From positions 1 through 7,057 of the forward strand of contig CAYHTN010000065.1 in NCBI GenBank assembly GCA_964359565.1: a DNA stretch of 7,057 nucleotides, in the 5' to 3' direction. The notes beneath the pieces are model-generated. The model was not told the DNA's origin. It ran no database searches and saw only the letters and a list, made by a program, of their open reading frames with translations. Numbering within the stretch: position 1 is the first letter of the stretch; each line of letters starts with the position of its first letter. Origin of the DNA: JAGOTP01 sp964359565 (GTDB lineage Bacteria; Patescibacteriota; Patescibacteriia; 2-12-FULL-60-25). The position numbers and the translations under genes are program-made. This document shows, in pieces, positions 1-6,260 of this stretch.

Positions 1-148
1 TTGCTCGGCTTATCTCCCTTCGCTCCGCGCATCGAGTGTTACTCGAAGCACTACACTTCGGGAGATGCCTGCGCCTCCCCATGCATAGGATGGGGTCCCC
101 GTAACAGGTGACTTCATTTAGAAAAGCGCTAAACGAACGGGGCTTAGA
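1..148. other. Intergenic tail rich in inverted repeats, no convincing gene
   Basis: This stretch follows the stop codon of the glycosyltransferase gene and runs to the window edge. It contains nested inverted repeats: a long imperfect stem with arms at 7-18 and 60-69, a tight hairpin at 32-46, and a further pair CCCCAT/ATGGGG at 77-82 and 90-95. It also contains GGGGTCCCC at 92-100. The longest ATG-started frame (minus strand, 117 down to 10, 35 codons) has no ribosome binding site and no recognisable family, so I do not call it a gene. The stretch could be a dispersed palindromic repeat, a structured RNA, or the end of the transcript. The next gene is outside the window. Confidence 0.5.
7..69. 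repeat. Imperfect inverted repeat with internal hairpin
   Basis: The outer arms are GGC-TT-ATCTCCC at 7-18 and GGGAGATGCC at 60-69. They pair over ten base pairs if the two T at 10-11 bulge out. Inside sits TCGAGT-GTT-ACTCGA at 32-46, a perfect 6-bp stem with a 3-nt loop. CGAAG at 44-48 can also pair with CTTCG at 56-60. There is no T-run after the structure on either strand inside the window, so a classical intrinsic terminator is not supported. The multi-arm shape fits a dispersed palindromic element or a small structured RNA. The base pairing is read directly from the sequence; the function is unknown. Confidence 0.35.
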
Positions 149-1207
149 CTAACAATTTTCCTGAAGATTGGCAAGAACACGTTTTACGATCGGGGTCCAA
201 GAAAAGGTGTTTTTTGCCGTATGTGCTTGTACAACCCAATAACTACGAATAGGGCCAGGACGAATGGTATCAACGACCGCTTTTACCCAACGGTACTGAT
301 CCAGAGGAAGGCATTGGCCCGCCTGACCGATGACCTCTGGCAGAGCGCCTCGATCGGAGGCGATCACCGGAATTCCTAACGTTAATGCTTCCGCAGCGAC
401 GCGACCAAAACATTCATAGAGCGAAGGGATGAGAACGACCGCGGCATGCCGGAGAAGCGCAAGACGTGCCGCCTCAGAGACATCAGAAATACGGATCAGA
501 GAGGGTGTTTCTTGCAAAGCACTATTTCCCCATCCTTGCTGTCCTGCAATCACGAGAGGGATCTCTTCCGCCAGATGATGACAGACGTCGGGCCAGATCG
601 ATTGAAGAAACAAACAATTTTTTCGTGGTTCTACCGTCCCCAATATCAACGCATAATTTTTGCCTTGTAATGATGGCGGGAGTGTTTCTTCTTGTTTGGG
701 TAGTTCAATGCCCTGCCCAGTGACAATCACTTGTGCTGGGTCTAAGGCAGTCCAACGTATAACCTCGCGTTTCGTTGCGTCACTCACGACCAATGTACAT
801 GGCGCACGACGAATCCCGCGACGAACGAGCTGGGTCGTGAAGGTTCGTCGCCACCAGGATTCAGGAAACCACTCGGGATGATTGAGAATGGCGAGATCAT
901 GGATCCAAGGGATCGCTCCAACGGAGAGACCGAACGGGACCGTGCCACTCGGACAAAAGAGAAGATCGATCGGATGTGCTCGGACCACCTCTCGAAGAGC
1001 GCGTGAATGTGAAGATGGAAGACGGATCACCGTCCCCGCTTCATCTAAACAGGCATTTTCGGCGACAAACGCGATAAGATCAATATCCTCAGATCGTTCT
1101 TTCACACAGGCAGACCACAACTCGCGTGCGGCATGAGGAATACCGGCTCCAGGAGAACCATCAGCCGACAAACAACGCAGATCCCAGCCAATCCGTTTGC
1201 GCATCAT
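149..1207 (-). CDS. Glycosyltransferase, GT-B fold, family 4 type (group 1)
   Basis: A 352-residue enzyme that probably moves a sugar from an activated nucleotide donor to an envelope glycan or lipid acceptor. The sugar and the acceptor cannot be read from sequence. The N-terminal acceptor domain carries the glycine-rich segment GSPGAGIPHAARE (residues 17-29) and PWIHDLAILNHPEWFP (about 100-115), both typical of this group. The donor domain begins with GTVEPRKN (190-197). It ends in the family signature PSLYECFGRVAAEAL, whose E265 and E273 form the EX7E motif that contacts the nucleotide sugar. GALPEV (287-292) follows. No membrane segment is evident. The gene lies 12 nt after the carboxypeptidase stop. 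TAAGGA, which includes that stop codon, gives a good Shine-Dalgarno 9 nt before the first of two tandem ATGs, so I chose that start. It is the last gene of the cluster visible here. Confidence 0.9.
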   Translation of the reverse strand: MMRKRIGWDLRCLSADGSPGAGIPHAARELWSACVKERSEDIDLIAFVAENACLDEAGTVIRLPSSHSRALREVVRAHPIDLLFCPSGTVPFGLSVGAIPWIHDLAILNHPEWFPESWWRRTFTTQLVRRGIRRAPCTLVVSDATKREVIRWTALDPAQVIVTGQGIELPKQEETLPPSLQGKNYALILGTVEPRKNCLFLQSIWPDVCHHLAEEIPLVIAGQQGWGNSALQETPSLIRISDVSEAARLALLRHAAVVLIPSLYECFGRVAAEALTLGIPVIASDRGALPEVIGQAGQCLPLDQYRWVKAVVDTIRPGPIRSYWVVQAHTAKNTFSWTPIVKRVLANLQENC

Positions 1208-1222
1208 GTAACAGCATCCTTA
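1208..1222 (-). promoter_or_regulatory. Ribosome binding site for the glycosyltransferase
   Basis: On the minus strand the carboxypeptidase stop TAA runs into GGA, giving TAAGGA, 9 nt before the first ATG and 12 nt before the second. It is the clearest Shine-Dalgarno in the window. It supports the first ATG as the start and suggests termination-coupled initiation. Confidence 0.6.
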
Positions 1223-2170
1223 GCGATGCACCGCTGCTGCTTGCACGACACTCGTAGGCCACGCATACGTCTGAAACGCCCAATACGTGAGTGATTTCGC
1301 ATCTTGAAAACGAACAAAGTGGTTGGTACTGCCGAGGACAACGGTGATCACTTCGTTCCCATCACGACGAGTGACTTGTGCAAGACAGTAACCGGCTTCT
1401 GGGAGTGATCCTGTCTTTGCGGCAACAATCCGATACGGAGCTTTATTTAAAAACGAACCTAATAATAAATTGGTAGAATCGATCTCATACGGACGACCAC
1501 TCACACGACCAGGTAACGTAATCGAAGAGTGTTCGGTGATCTCACGAATTTCGGGGTAACTTAACGCGGCACGTAAAATGAGAGCAACATCATGCGCAGT
1601 GGCTTGATTACGTGCATCAAGGCCGGTTGGCTCAACAAAGGTAGCCCGCTGTAAATGTAATTGACGGGCTTTTTCGTTCATCCGACGCACAAACACTTCT
1701 CGTCCTCCCGTCGTTCGGGCAATCACATTTCCTGCTGTATTTACCGAACCAACCAGAAGCGCTTGCAACAGTTCTTTTTTGGTAAAACGCTCTCCGGTCA
1801 TAAAAATATTCCTGCCTTCACGTGGATCGTCTTCACTTAAAATACTAACCTGTTCGGCCAAATTGGGACGACTATCTAAAAACGCCATCGCGGTCATGAG
1901 CTTGGTTAAACTCGCGATGGGATAGGCAACTTGCTCATCTTTTTCGAAGAGCGTTCGTCCACTCGCGACATCTAAGACAACCGCGGCCCGAGCGGTGACA
2001 TCCACGCCGATGCTTTCGGTACGGACTTTGAGAGGACCCGAAGGAGCATTTGCCACATACTTCGCCACCGGAAGACTGTTAATCGCCGCAACCGCATCAC
2101 GAGGGTCTTGATACGCAGGTGCCTGGATCGAAAGAAACGCGGTGAGCGTAATGAAAGATTCCGCTAACAT
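1220..2170 (-). CDS. Serine D-Ala-D-Ala carboxypeptidase family protein (peptidase S11)
   Basis: A 316-residue penicillin-binding-protein-type enzyme expected outside the membrane, where it removes the terminal D-alanine of peptidoglycan stem peptides or cuts cross-links. The three active-site motifs are present and in order: SLTK at 87-90 (nucleophile Ser87, Lys90), SVN at 142-144, and KTG at 252-254. EAGYCLA follows the third motif, as is common in S11 enzymes. No PBP5-type C-terminal beta domain or amphipathic anchor remains after the catalytic domain, so the size resembles short PBP7-like members. The N-terminus has a hydrophobic run (about residues 6-16) and an APA site at 17-19 that could suit signal peptidase I. 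Unusually, it has no Lys or Arg before the hydrophobic run. An in-frame TGA lies six codons upstream, so a longer start with ATG, GTG or TTG is not available. The gene starts 5 nt after scpB. Confidence 0.9.
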   Translation of the reverse strand: MLAESFITLTAFLSIQAPAYQDPRDAVAAINSLPVAKYVANAPSGPLKVRTESIGVDVTARAAVVLDVASGRTLFEKDEQVAYPIASLTKLMTAMAFLDSRPNLAEQVSILSEDDPREGRNIFMTGERFTKKELLQALLVGSVNTAGNVIARTTGGREVFVRRMNEKARQLHLQRATFVEPTGLDARNQATAHDVALILRAALSYPEIREITEHSSITLPGRVSGRPYEIDSTNLLLGSFLNKAPYRIVAAKTGSLPEAGYCLAQVTRRDGNEVITVVLGSTNHFVRFQDAKSLTYWAFQTYAWPTSVVQAAAVHR

Positions 2171-2175
2171 GGCCG

Positions 2176-2781
2176 CTATGATACCTCAGTTGAGGAATTG
2201 GGGCGAGTAAGAGCTGGATCAGCCGCTTCTTCTTGTACTTCGTGGAGTAATTGTTCGACTGCCGCTACGTGATGCAAGGAGCCATAATCTGGCAGCTGAT
2301 CAAGAGAAGGGAGGCCGAAATGCTTGAGAAAGTCCAACGTAACTTGATAGGTGGCCTGACCAAGACGCTCTTCTGTCCCTATTTCAACCAATCCTCGAAG
2401 AGAGAGGTTCCGCAAAATCATCGCACACTGCACTCCACGAATTTGCTCAAGCTCTGGACGAGTGAGTGGACCGCGATAGGCTAAAATAGCGAGCGTCTCG
2501 AGCGAAGGACGGCTTAACTCTCCGGCGGCATCTTGCGTAAATACGTGACGCAAGAGCGAAGCATACTCCCCTCGCGTGACGAGCTCGATTTCTTGTCCAT
2601 GTTCTACGAGTTGAAGCGCGCTGCCAGCTTCATCCAATCCCAAGGACAGTTCTTTCAGCGCCAAATCGATATCATCGGTGAGAGCTTCGCAGGCTTCGGC
2701 AAGCTTACGACGCTGCCACGCGCGGGCCGAGGCAAATAGGATCGCCTCGCATCGGGAAGAAAGAGATAGAGCATCAGACAT
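2176..2781 (-). CDS. scpB: Segregation and condensation protein B
   Basis: A 201-residue ScpB, the dimeric winged-helix subunit that binds the kleisin ScpA in the SMC-ScpAB condensin and so helps compact and separate chromosomes. The N-terminal winged-helix domain starts with CEAILFASARAW (11-22). The second carries the most conserved block of the family, SLETLAILAYRGPLTRPELEQIRGV (about 93-117). This is followed by a segment matching the family pattern for the end of the second domain, LDFLKHFGLPSLDQLP. The C-terminal tail is short and acidic. The ATG overlaps the scpA stop by 8 nt, which suggests translational coupling and equal supply of both partners. No clear Shine-Dalgarno precedes it. 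The SMC gene itself is not in this window. Confidence 0.95.
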   Translation of the reverse strand: MSDALSLSSRCEAILFASARAWQRRKLAEACEALTDDIDLALKELSLGLDEAGSALQLVEHGQEIELVTRGEYASLLRHVFTQDAAGELSRPSLETLAILAYRGPLTRPELEQIRGVQCAMILRNLSLRGLVEIGTEERLGQATYQVTLDFLKHFGLPSLDQLPDYGSLHHVAAVEQLLHEVQEEAADPALTRPNSSTEVS

Positions 2782-3496
2782 ATGATGAATCAGAAGAAGA
2801 ATGCAGATGAATTTCCGCGAACAAGTCTGCTTGTTCCACCCGAAGGGAACGCTGCTTAATCAATTCGAGCAAAGCTAGAAAACTGACTGCTACTTCGAGC
2901 CGAGATTGTGATTCGGCTAAAAAGGCATGAAAGGAAACGCGCTTGACTTGCGTGAGTCGATGCGTTAAATGCGCCATTTTTTCTTCAAGAGAAATAATAC
3001 GATCAACCGCAGCTTGAGGCAAACGTAGGAGCGGCTCGAGCCGACGTAACAGCCCTCGATAAGACTGTGCGAGCATTTCAAGCGAAAGTCCGGACGGGGG
3101 ACGAAAGGATTTCTCGAGCGGAATGAGAGAAGGACGGGCTCGGTTCCACGATGATGTCGCCGCTTTTGCTAATACTCCCAACGTAACAGCAGCCTTCGCA
3201 AAAGCCTGATACATTTTTAATTGCGATGCCAAATCAGGTCCTTCTTCAAGTTCCGTATCTGTGAGCGTTGGCAAAAGCGCCTTAGATTTGAGATAGACAA
3301 GCTTTGCCGCGACAAGCAAAAAGTCGGCAAGCTCTTGAGGAGAAAGGGTCCCTTCGGCCTCACGCAGATGTGCCAAAAAAGGATCCGTGACTTGAACCAA
3401 CGAAATTTCGGTGATTTCTAACTTTTGTGCCTCTACCAGCTGAAGAAGAAGATCGAGTGGCCCCTCAAAAGAGGCAATGTGAACCTCGTAAGCCAT
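2774..3496 (-). CDS. scpA: Segregation and condensation protein A (kleisin)
   Basis: A 240-residue bacterial kleisin that bridges the two heads of the SMC dimer and carries ScpB. The N-terminal SMC-binding domain has the diagnostic FEGPLDLLLQLVEAQKLEI (residues 9-27), followed by ADFLLVAAKLVYLKSKALLP. The C-terminal winged helix ends with the typical VSFLALLELIKQRSLRVEQ and LFAEI. I chose the ATG at 3496 because the family begins a few residues before FEGPLDLL. The ATG at 3577 would add 27 basic residues encoded inside the end of aspS and unlike any ScpA start. With the chosen start the gene begins 4 nt after the aspS stop and overlaps scpB by 8 nt. No Shine-Dalgarno is visible, so coupling with aspS translation is likely. 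The stop is TGA. Confidence 0.95.
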   Translation of the reverse strand: MAYEVHIASFEGPLDLLLQLVEAQKLEITEISLVQVTDPFLAHLREAEGTLSPQELADFLLVAAKLVYLKSKALLPTLTDTELEEGPDLASQLKMYQAFAKAAVTLGVLAKAATSSWNRARPSLIPLEKSFRPPSGLSLEMLAQSYRGLLRRLEPLLRLPQAAVDRIISLEEKMAHLTHRLTQVKRVSFHAFLAESQSRLEVAVSFLALLELIKQRSLRVEQADLFAEIHLHSSSDSSYV

Positions 3497-3500
3497 CAGA

Positions 3501-4904
3501 TTAGGTCGCGCGTGACGATGATTTGATTTGAATATGGGCTTCGTCAAGACGCTTTTCTTCGATCGAGGAAGGCGCATTCATAAGCGGATCGCGAGCATCA
3601 CCTGTTTTTGGAAAGGCAATCACTTCTCGGATGGTTGGCTCGTTTGCAAGCAGCATAATAATACGATCGATACCGGGCGCCATGCCTCCGTGTGGAGGCG
3701 CACCATACTCGAACGCTTCAAGCATATGTCCAAAGCGCGCTTGAATCAGGTCCTGATCAAGACCAAGCATTTGGAATATCTTATTTTGAAGATCACGGTT
3801 ATGGATACGAATCGATCCAGACGAAAGCTCATACCCATTCAAGACGAGATCATAAGACCAGGCACGAACCTTGAGCGGATCGGTGTCAAGAAGAGCCATG
3901 TCTTCTGGATTCGGCATGCAAAAAGGATGGTGGGCCGCTTGGATCGAACCGTTATCAGTTTTTTCGAACATCGGAAAATCAACGATCCAGGCAAAGGCAA
4001 GTTCGTTTGGATCTTGTTTATTTTCACGCAAATCCGGTTTGTCATTCCCGTATTTTTCCATCGATTCACGATACGAAATACGAGGAAAAGGAATCTGCTT
4101 GATCTTCTTTTCAGGAGCGACTGTCTTCACCATCTCGATCATCATGCGCTCATTGAGGGCAAGCACATCATCTTGCTCGACAAACGACATCTCTAAGTCG
4201 AGCTGAGTGAATTCCGGTTGACGATCGCCACGCTGGTCTTCGTCACGGAAACAGCGCGCAATTTGAAAGTAGCGCTCGACTCCACCCACCATCAGTAATT
4301 GCTTGAACTGCTGAGGTGATTGTGGCAAGACGTAAAATTCGCCCGCATGTAACCGTGAAGGGACCAAGTATTCACGTGAACCTTCAGGCGTTCCTTTGGT
4401 GAGACAAGGCGTCTCAACTTCGAGAAATCCTTCGCGATGCAAAAAGTTACGGAAAAAAGAAATGACCTGATCACGTAATTCCAAATTCCGAATCATGCGA
4501 TCGGAACGAAGATCAAGATAGCGATATTTCATGCGTAGCTCCTCATTCACCCCATACGTTGATTCAAGTTCGAAGGGAGGTGTCTTACTTGCATTTAAGA
4601 TCCTGATCTGCTTGGCAAGCAATTCGATCTTCCCACTGGGCCAGACTTCGTTTACCTGTTTCGGCGAACGCGCTTGGACCACGCCTTGAATTTCAAGACA
4701 ATACTCATTTCGGATTTCTTTTAAAAGATCTACGGAAGCAGCATCAAGCTCGGCAGGAACGACAACCACCTGGATGAGTCCTGAACGATCACGCACATCT
4801 AAAAAGGCGATCTTGCCCATATCTCGGCGGGTATTCACCCAACCTTTTAGAACAACAGAGCTTCCGATGAGACCAATGGCCTCTTGGATCAGGTGACGCT
4901 TCAT
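3501..4904 (-). CDS. aspS: Aspartyl-tRNA synthetase, bacterial type lacking the GAD insertion domain
   Basis: Charges tRNA-Asp with aspartate. Numbering here counts from the TTG at 4931; the chosen ATG is residue 10, giving a 467-residue protein. The OB-fold anticodon domain has LKGWVNTRRDMG (28-39). The class II catalytic core shows QSPQ (204-207), motif 2 FRDEDQRGDRQPEFTQ (228-243) and motif 3 with PGIDR (419-423). Only about 12 residues separate DKPDLR (297-302) from WIVDFP (315-320). In Escherichia coli more than 100 residues forming the GAD insertion domain sit there, which explains the short length against the usual near 590. The ATG at 4904 was preferred over the TTG because it leaves about 20 residues before the GW of the OB fold, as in E. 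coli; neither has a Shine-Dalgarno. M38 and K91 align with positions that set tRNA specificity and suggest a discriminating enzyme. Confidence 0.95.
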   Translation of the reverse strand: MKRHLIQEAIGLIGSSVVLKGWVNTRRDMGKIAFLDVRDRSGLIQVVVVPAELDAASVDLLKEIRNEYCLEIQGVVQARSPKQVNEVWPSGKIELLAKQIRILNASKTPPFELESTYGVNEELRMKYRYLDLRSDRMIRNLELRDQVISFFRNFLHREGFLEVETPCLTKGTPEGSREYLVPSRLHAGEFYVLPQSPQQFKQLLMVGGVERYFQIARCFRDEDQRGDRQPEFTQLDLEMSFVEQDDVLALNERMMIEMVKTVAPEKKIKQIPFPRISYRESMEKYGNDKPDLRENKQDPNELAFAWIVDFPMFEKTDNGSIQAAHHPFCMPNPEDMALLDTDPLKVRAWSYDLVLNGYELSSGSIRIHNRDLQNKIFQMLGLDQDLIQARFGHMLEAFEYGAPPHGGMAPGIDRIIMLLANEPTIREVIAFPKTGDARDPLMNAPSSIEEKRLDEAHIQIKSSSRAT

Positions 4905-4955
4905 AGATGGTAAAAACGATAACAAAATCAAACCGCGTAAGCTATCACATCAGAT

Positions 4956-5243
4956 TTACGGGGTGGTGGCAACTCCTCCCCCTTCGGTCGTGGCCCCCGT
5001 AGTCGTGGTCTGACGATCAACAGGGACCGTGGGCTTCACCCACCCGGCGAAATACCAAATCATTGAGGGACGACAGTCGGTCTGTTCTTTCTTTTCGCAG
5101 GCCTGAAAGCGATGACGCTCGCTCGTAAAGGTTGTAAAAATAAACGCCGGAATGATAATAATGAGGGCAAAGGCAAAGATTCCGATGGCAATCCAGAGAC
5201 GAAGCCACCAGGTAGGCAAAGAAGCGGCGGGAGAAGAAGGCAT
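4956..5243 (-). CDS. Small single-pass membrane protein of unknown function
   Basis: A 95-residue protein that I do not recognise. A short uncharged, Pro/Ser-rich N-terminus leads into a strongly hydrophobic helix, about residues 16-39, which runs from LWIAIG through a run of four isoleucines to FIFTTF. A mostly polar segment follows with two cysteines (C49 and C57) that could form a disulfide if exported. The end is a Thr/Gly-rich tail (TTTTGATTEGGGVATTP). I used the ATG at 5243. An in-frame GTG at 5261 would add six residues and overlap the stop of the preceding gene by 7 nt. Neither has a ribosome binding site, so the start is unsure. Its tight placement after the propeller-like gene suggests the two products work together, but this is inference. 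Confidence 0.7.
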   Translation of the reverse strand: MPSSPAASLPTWWLRLWIAIGIFAFALIIIIPAFIFTTFTSERHRFQACEKKEQTDCRPSMIWYFAGWVKPTVPVDRQTTTTGATTEGGGVATTP

Positions 5244-5254
5244 ATAGGAGTAGC

Positions 5255-6178
5255 TTACCACAGACCAAGGCTGGTCGAGGAGACAAAGGCTCGAGACGGA
5301 AGCGCTCGAAGGTCAATCAGTTTTTCTGCGGTCGAGGTGGCTGCATCACGACGATAGAGGCTATTCCCTTGAGTGAAGAGGAGGGTCTGCGCATCGGTCC
5401 AAAGCAACGGAATCCCTGTCCCTTGCCAGCGCCAGCGACCACTCACCGCAGTAAGCGTTCCCTCTTCGGTCGCATAAGAAAAGACATCTGTGCGATTCAA
5501 AAACGGCACGACTCGACTGATGGCTCCAGGAGATTGGGCCATCGTCGTCGAAACACCGGTACGCGTAACCCGCGTAAGAGCTGAAGGACCACGTAGCGGC
5601 GCTTCAATCCCTTCGGACGGAGCAAACCTTACCATCCAGGCAAATCCATCTTTCACAAATCGCACCGAACTCGCCTCATCAACACTCGTAACGACTTGAA
5701 CATTTCCAAAACGCGAAACACTTAACAACACTCGTTCGTCAGTGCGAGCAAGCACTCCTACATGATCGGTGTCGAAGTACCCTAAGATCACAGGATCTTG
5801 ATAGGCAATCCCTTTCGGATCTCGTAACACCACACTCCACCCATCTTCACGAACAAGACGATAGACATCTCCAACGGGTAACTCTTCAACGCGCATGCCT
5901 TGTCGCTCAAAGGAAGATAAACGCCAATTCGCAGGTGGCGTAAGCACGCGCAAGGTTCGATCTGGCAAATCTAACGCCGTCACTTCATCCGTGAGCGTAC
6001 GCGGATTGGCAAAAGCAAACAGAATCGTTTCTTGGGTCGTCGAAGAAACGGTTATTGGAACGAGATTCGGCGGTTTTTCTTGGACCTTTTGCGAGAGAAG
6101 AAAAAAACCGACTCCTCCTACCAACAAAAAAACCAAAATCGGTCCTAACAGAAACGCACCGCAAGAAGCACGACGCAT
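5255..6178 (-). CDS. Membrane-anchored extracytoplasmic protein, possibly a beta-propeller
   Basis: A 307-residue protein of unrecognised family. Two arginines at residues 2-3 are followed by one hydrophobic helix (about 7-28). This is consistent with a signal anchor holding the rest outside the cytoplasm. The remaining 280 residues are rich in short beta-prone stretches that alternate with turn residues, such as VILGYFDTDHVGVLARTDERVLLSVSR (split by loops) and IPLLWTDAQTLLFTQ followed by NSLYRRDAATSTAEKLIDL. This pattern resembles TolB/WD-like propeller blades, but no signature motif proves it. No catalytic residues stand out. The ATG at 6178 has no good Shine-Dalgarno. The gene sits about 80 nt after asnS and next to the small membrane protein gene. 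Confidence 0.75.
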   Translation of the reverse strand: MRRASCGAFLLGPILVFLLVGGVGFFLLSQKVQEKPPNLVPITVSSTTQETILFAFANPRTLTDEVTALDLPDRTLRVLTPPANWRLSSFERQGMRVEELPVGDVYRLVREDGWSVVLRDPKGIAYQDPVILGYFDTDHVGVLARTDERVLLSVSRFGNVQVVTSVDEASSVRFVKDGFAWMVRFAPSEGIEAPLRGPSALTRVTRTGVSTTMAQSPGAISRVVPFLNRTDVFSYATEEGTLTAVSGRWRWQGTGIPLLWTDAQTLLFTQGNSLYRRDAATSTAEKLIDLRALPSRAFVSSTSLGLW

Positions 6179-6189
6179 AATTGCTTTTT

Positions 6190-6198
6190 AGAATACCA
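6190..6198 (-). promoter_or_regulatory. Possible extended -10 promoter element before the propeller-like gene
   Basis: The minus strand reads TGG-TATTCT, an extended -10 type match (TGN plus four of six bases of TATAAT), about 11 nt before the ATG. The hexamer 17 nt upstream, CGTACA, matches the -35 consensus in only three positions. If it is real, the transcript would be nearly leaderless. Short AT-rich matches arise easily by chance, so this is weak. Confidence 0.2.
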
Positions 6199-6216
6199 CA
6201 CCTAACAATCCCTGTA

Positions 6217-6238
6217 CGGGCACGGCGCGCCGTGCCCG
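6217..6238. repeat. Perfect 22-bp GC-rich palindrome between asnS and the next gene
   Basis: The sequence CGGGCACGGCG followed directly by its exact reverse complement gives a 22-bp perfect palindrome. In RNA it would fold as a 9-bp stem with a GCGC tetraloop, all but two of the pairs being G-C. It starts 22 nt past the asnS stop codon. No T-run follows on either strand, so it is not a textbook intrinsic terminator. It may still act as a weak or factor-assisted terminator, protect the asnS 3' end, or be one copy of a dispersed repeat. The symmetry is certain; the role is not known. Confidence 0.7.
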
Positions 6239-6260
6239 AGCGATATGCCCAAGCAATCGC

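Noticed and set aside
10..117. 35-codon minus-strand frame in the 148-nt tail
   Set aside because: There is no Shine-Dalgarno and no known family, and it coincides with the inverted repeats. The same stretch also stays open in other frames for its first 80 or so bases, so the openness is not informative.
2774..2776. Possible TGA recoding (glycine, as in Gracilibacteria and SR1)
   Set aside because: The TGA falls exactly at the normal ScpA C-terminus and in the overlap with scpB, so it is an ordinary stop.
3497..3577. Longer scpA start at 3577
   Set aside because: The extra 27 residues are encoded within the end of aspS and precede the normal ScpA N-terminus, so they are probably not translated as part of ScpA.
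3528..4196. 222-codon plus-strand open frame
   Set aside because: It lies wholly antisense to aspS, whose motifs are intact. Its composition (many His, Arg, Ile) and lack of any family feature mark it as a shadow frame.
6217..6238. Palindrome as a standard intrinsic terminator
   Set aside because: No T-run follows the stem on either strand, so I list it as a palindrome of unknown role.
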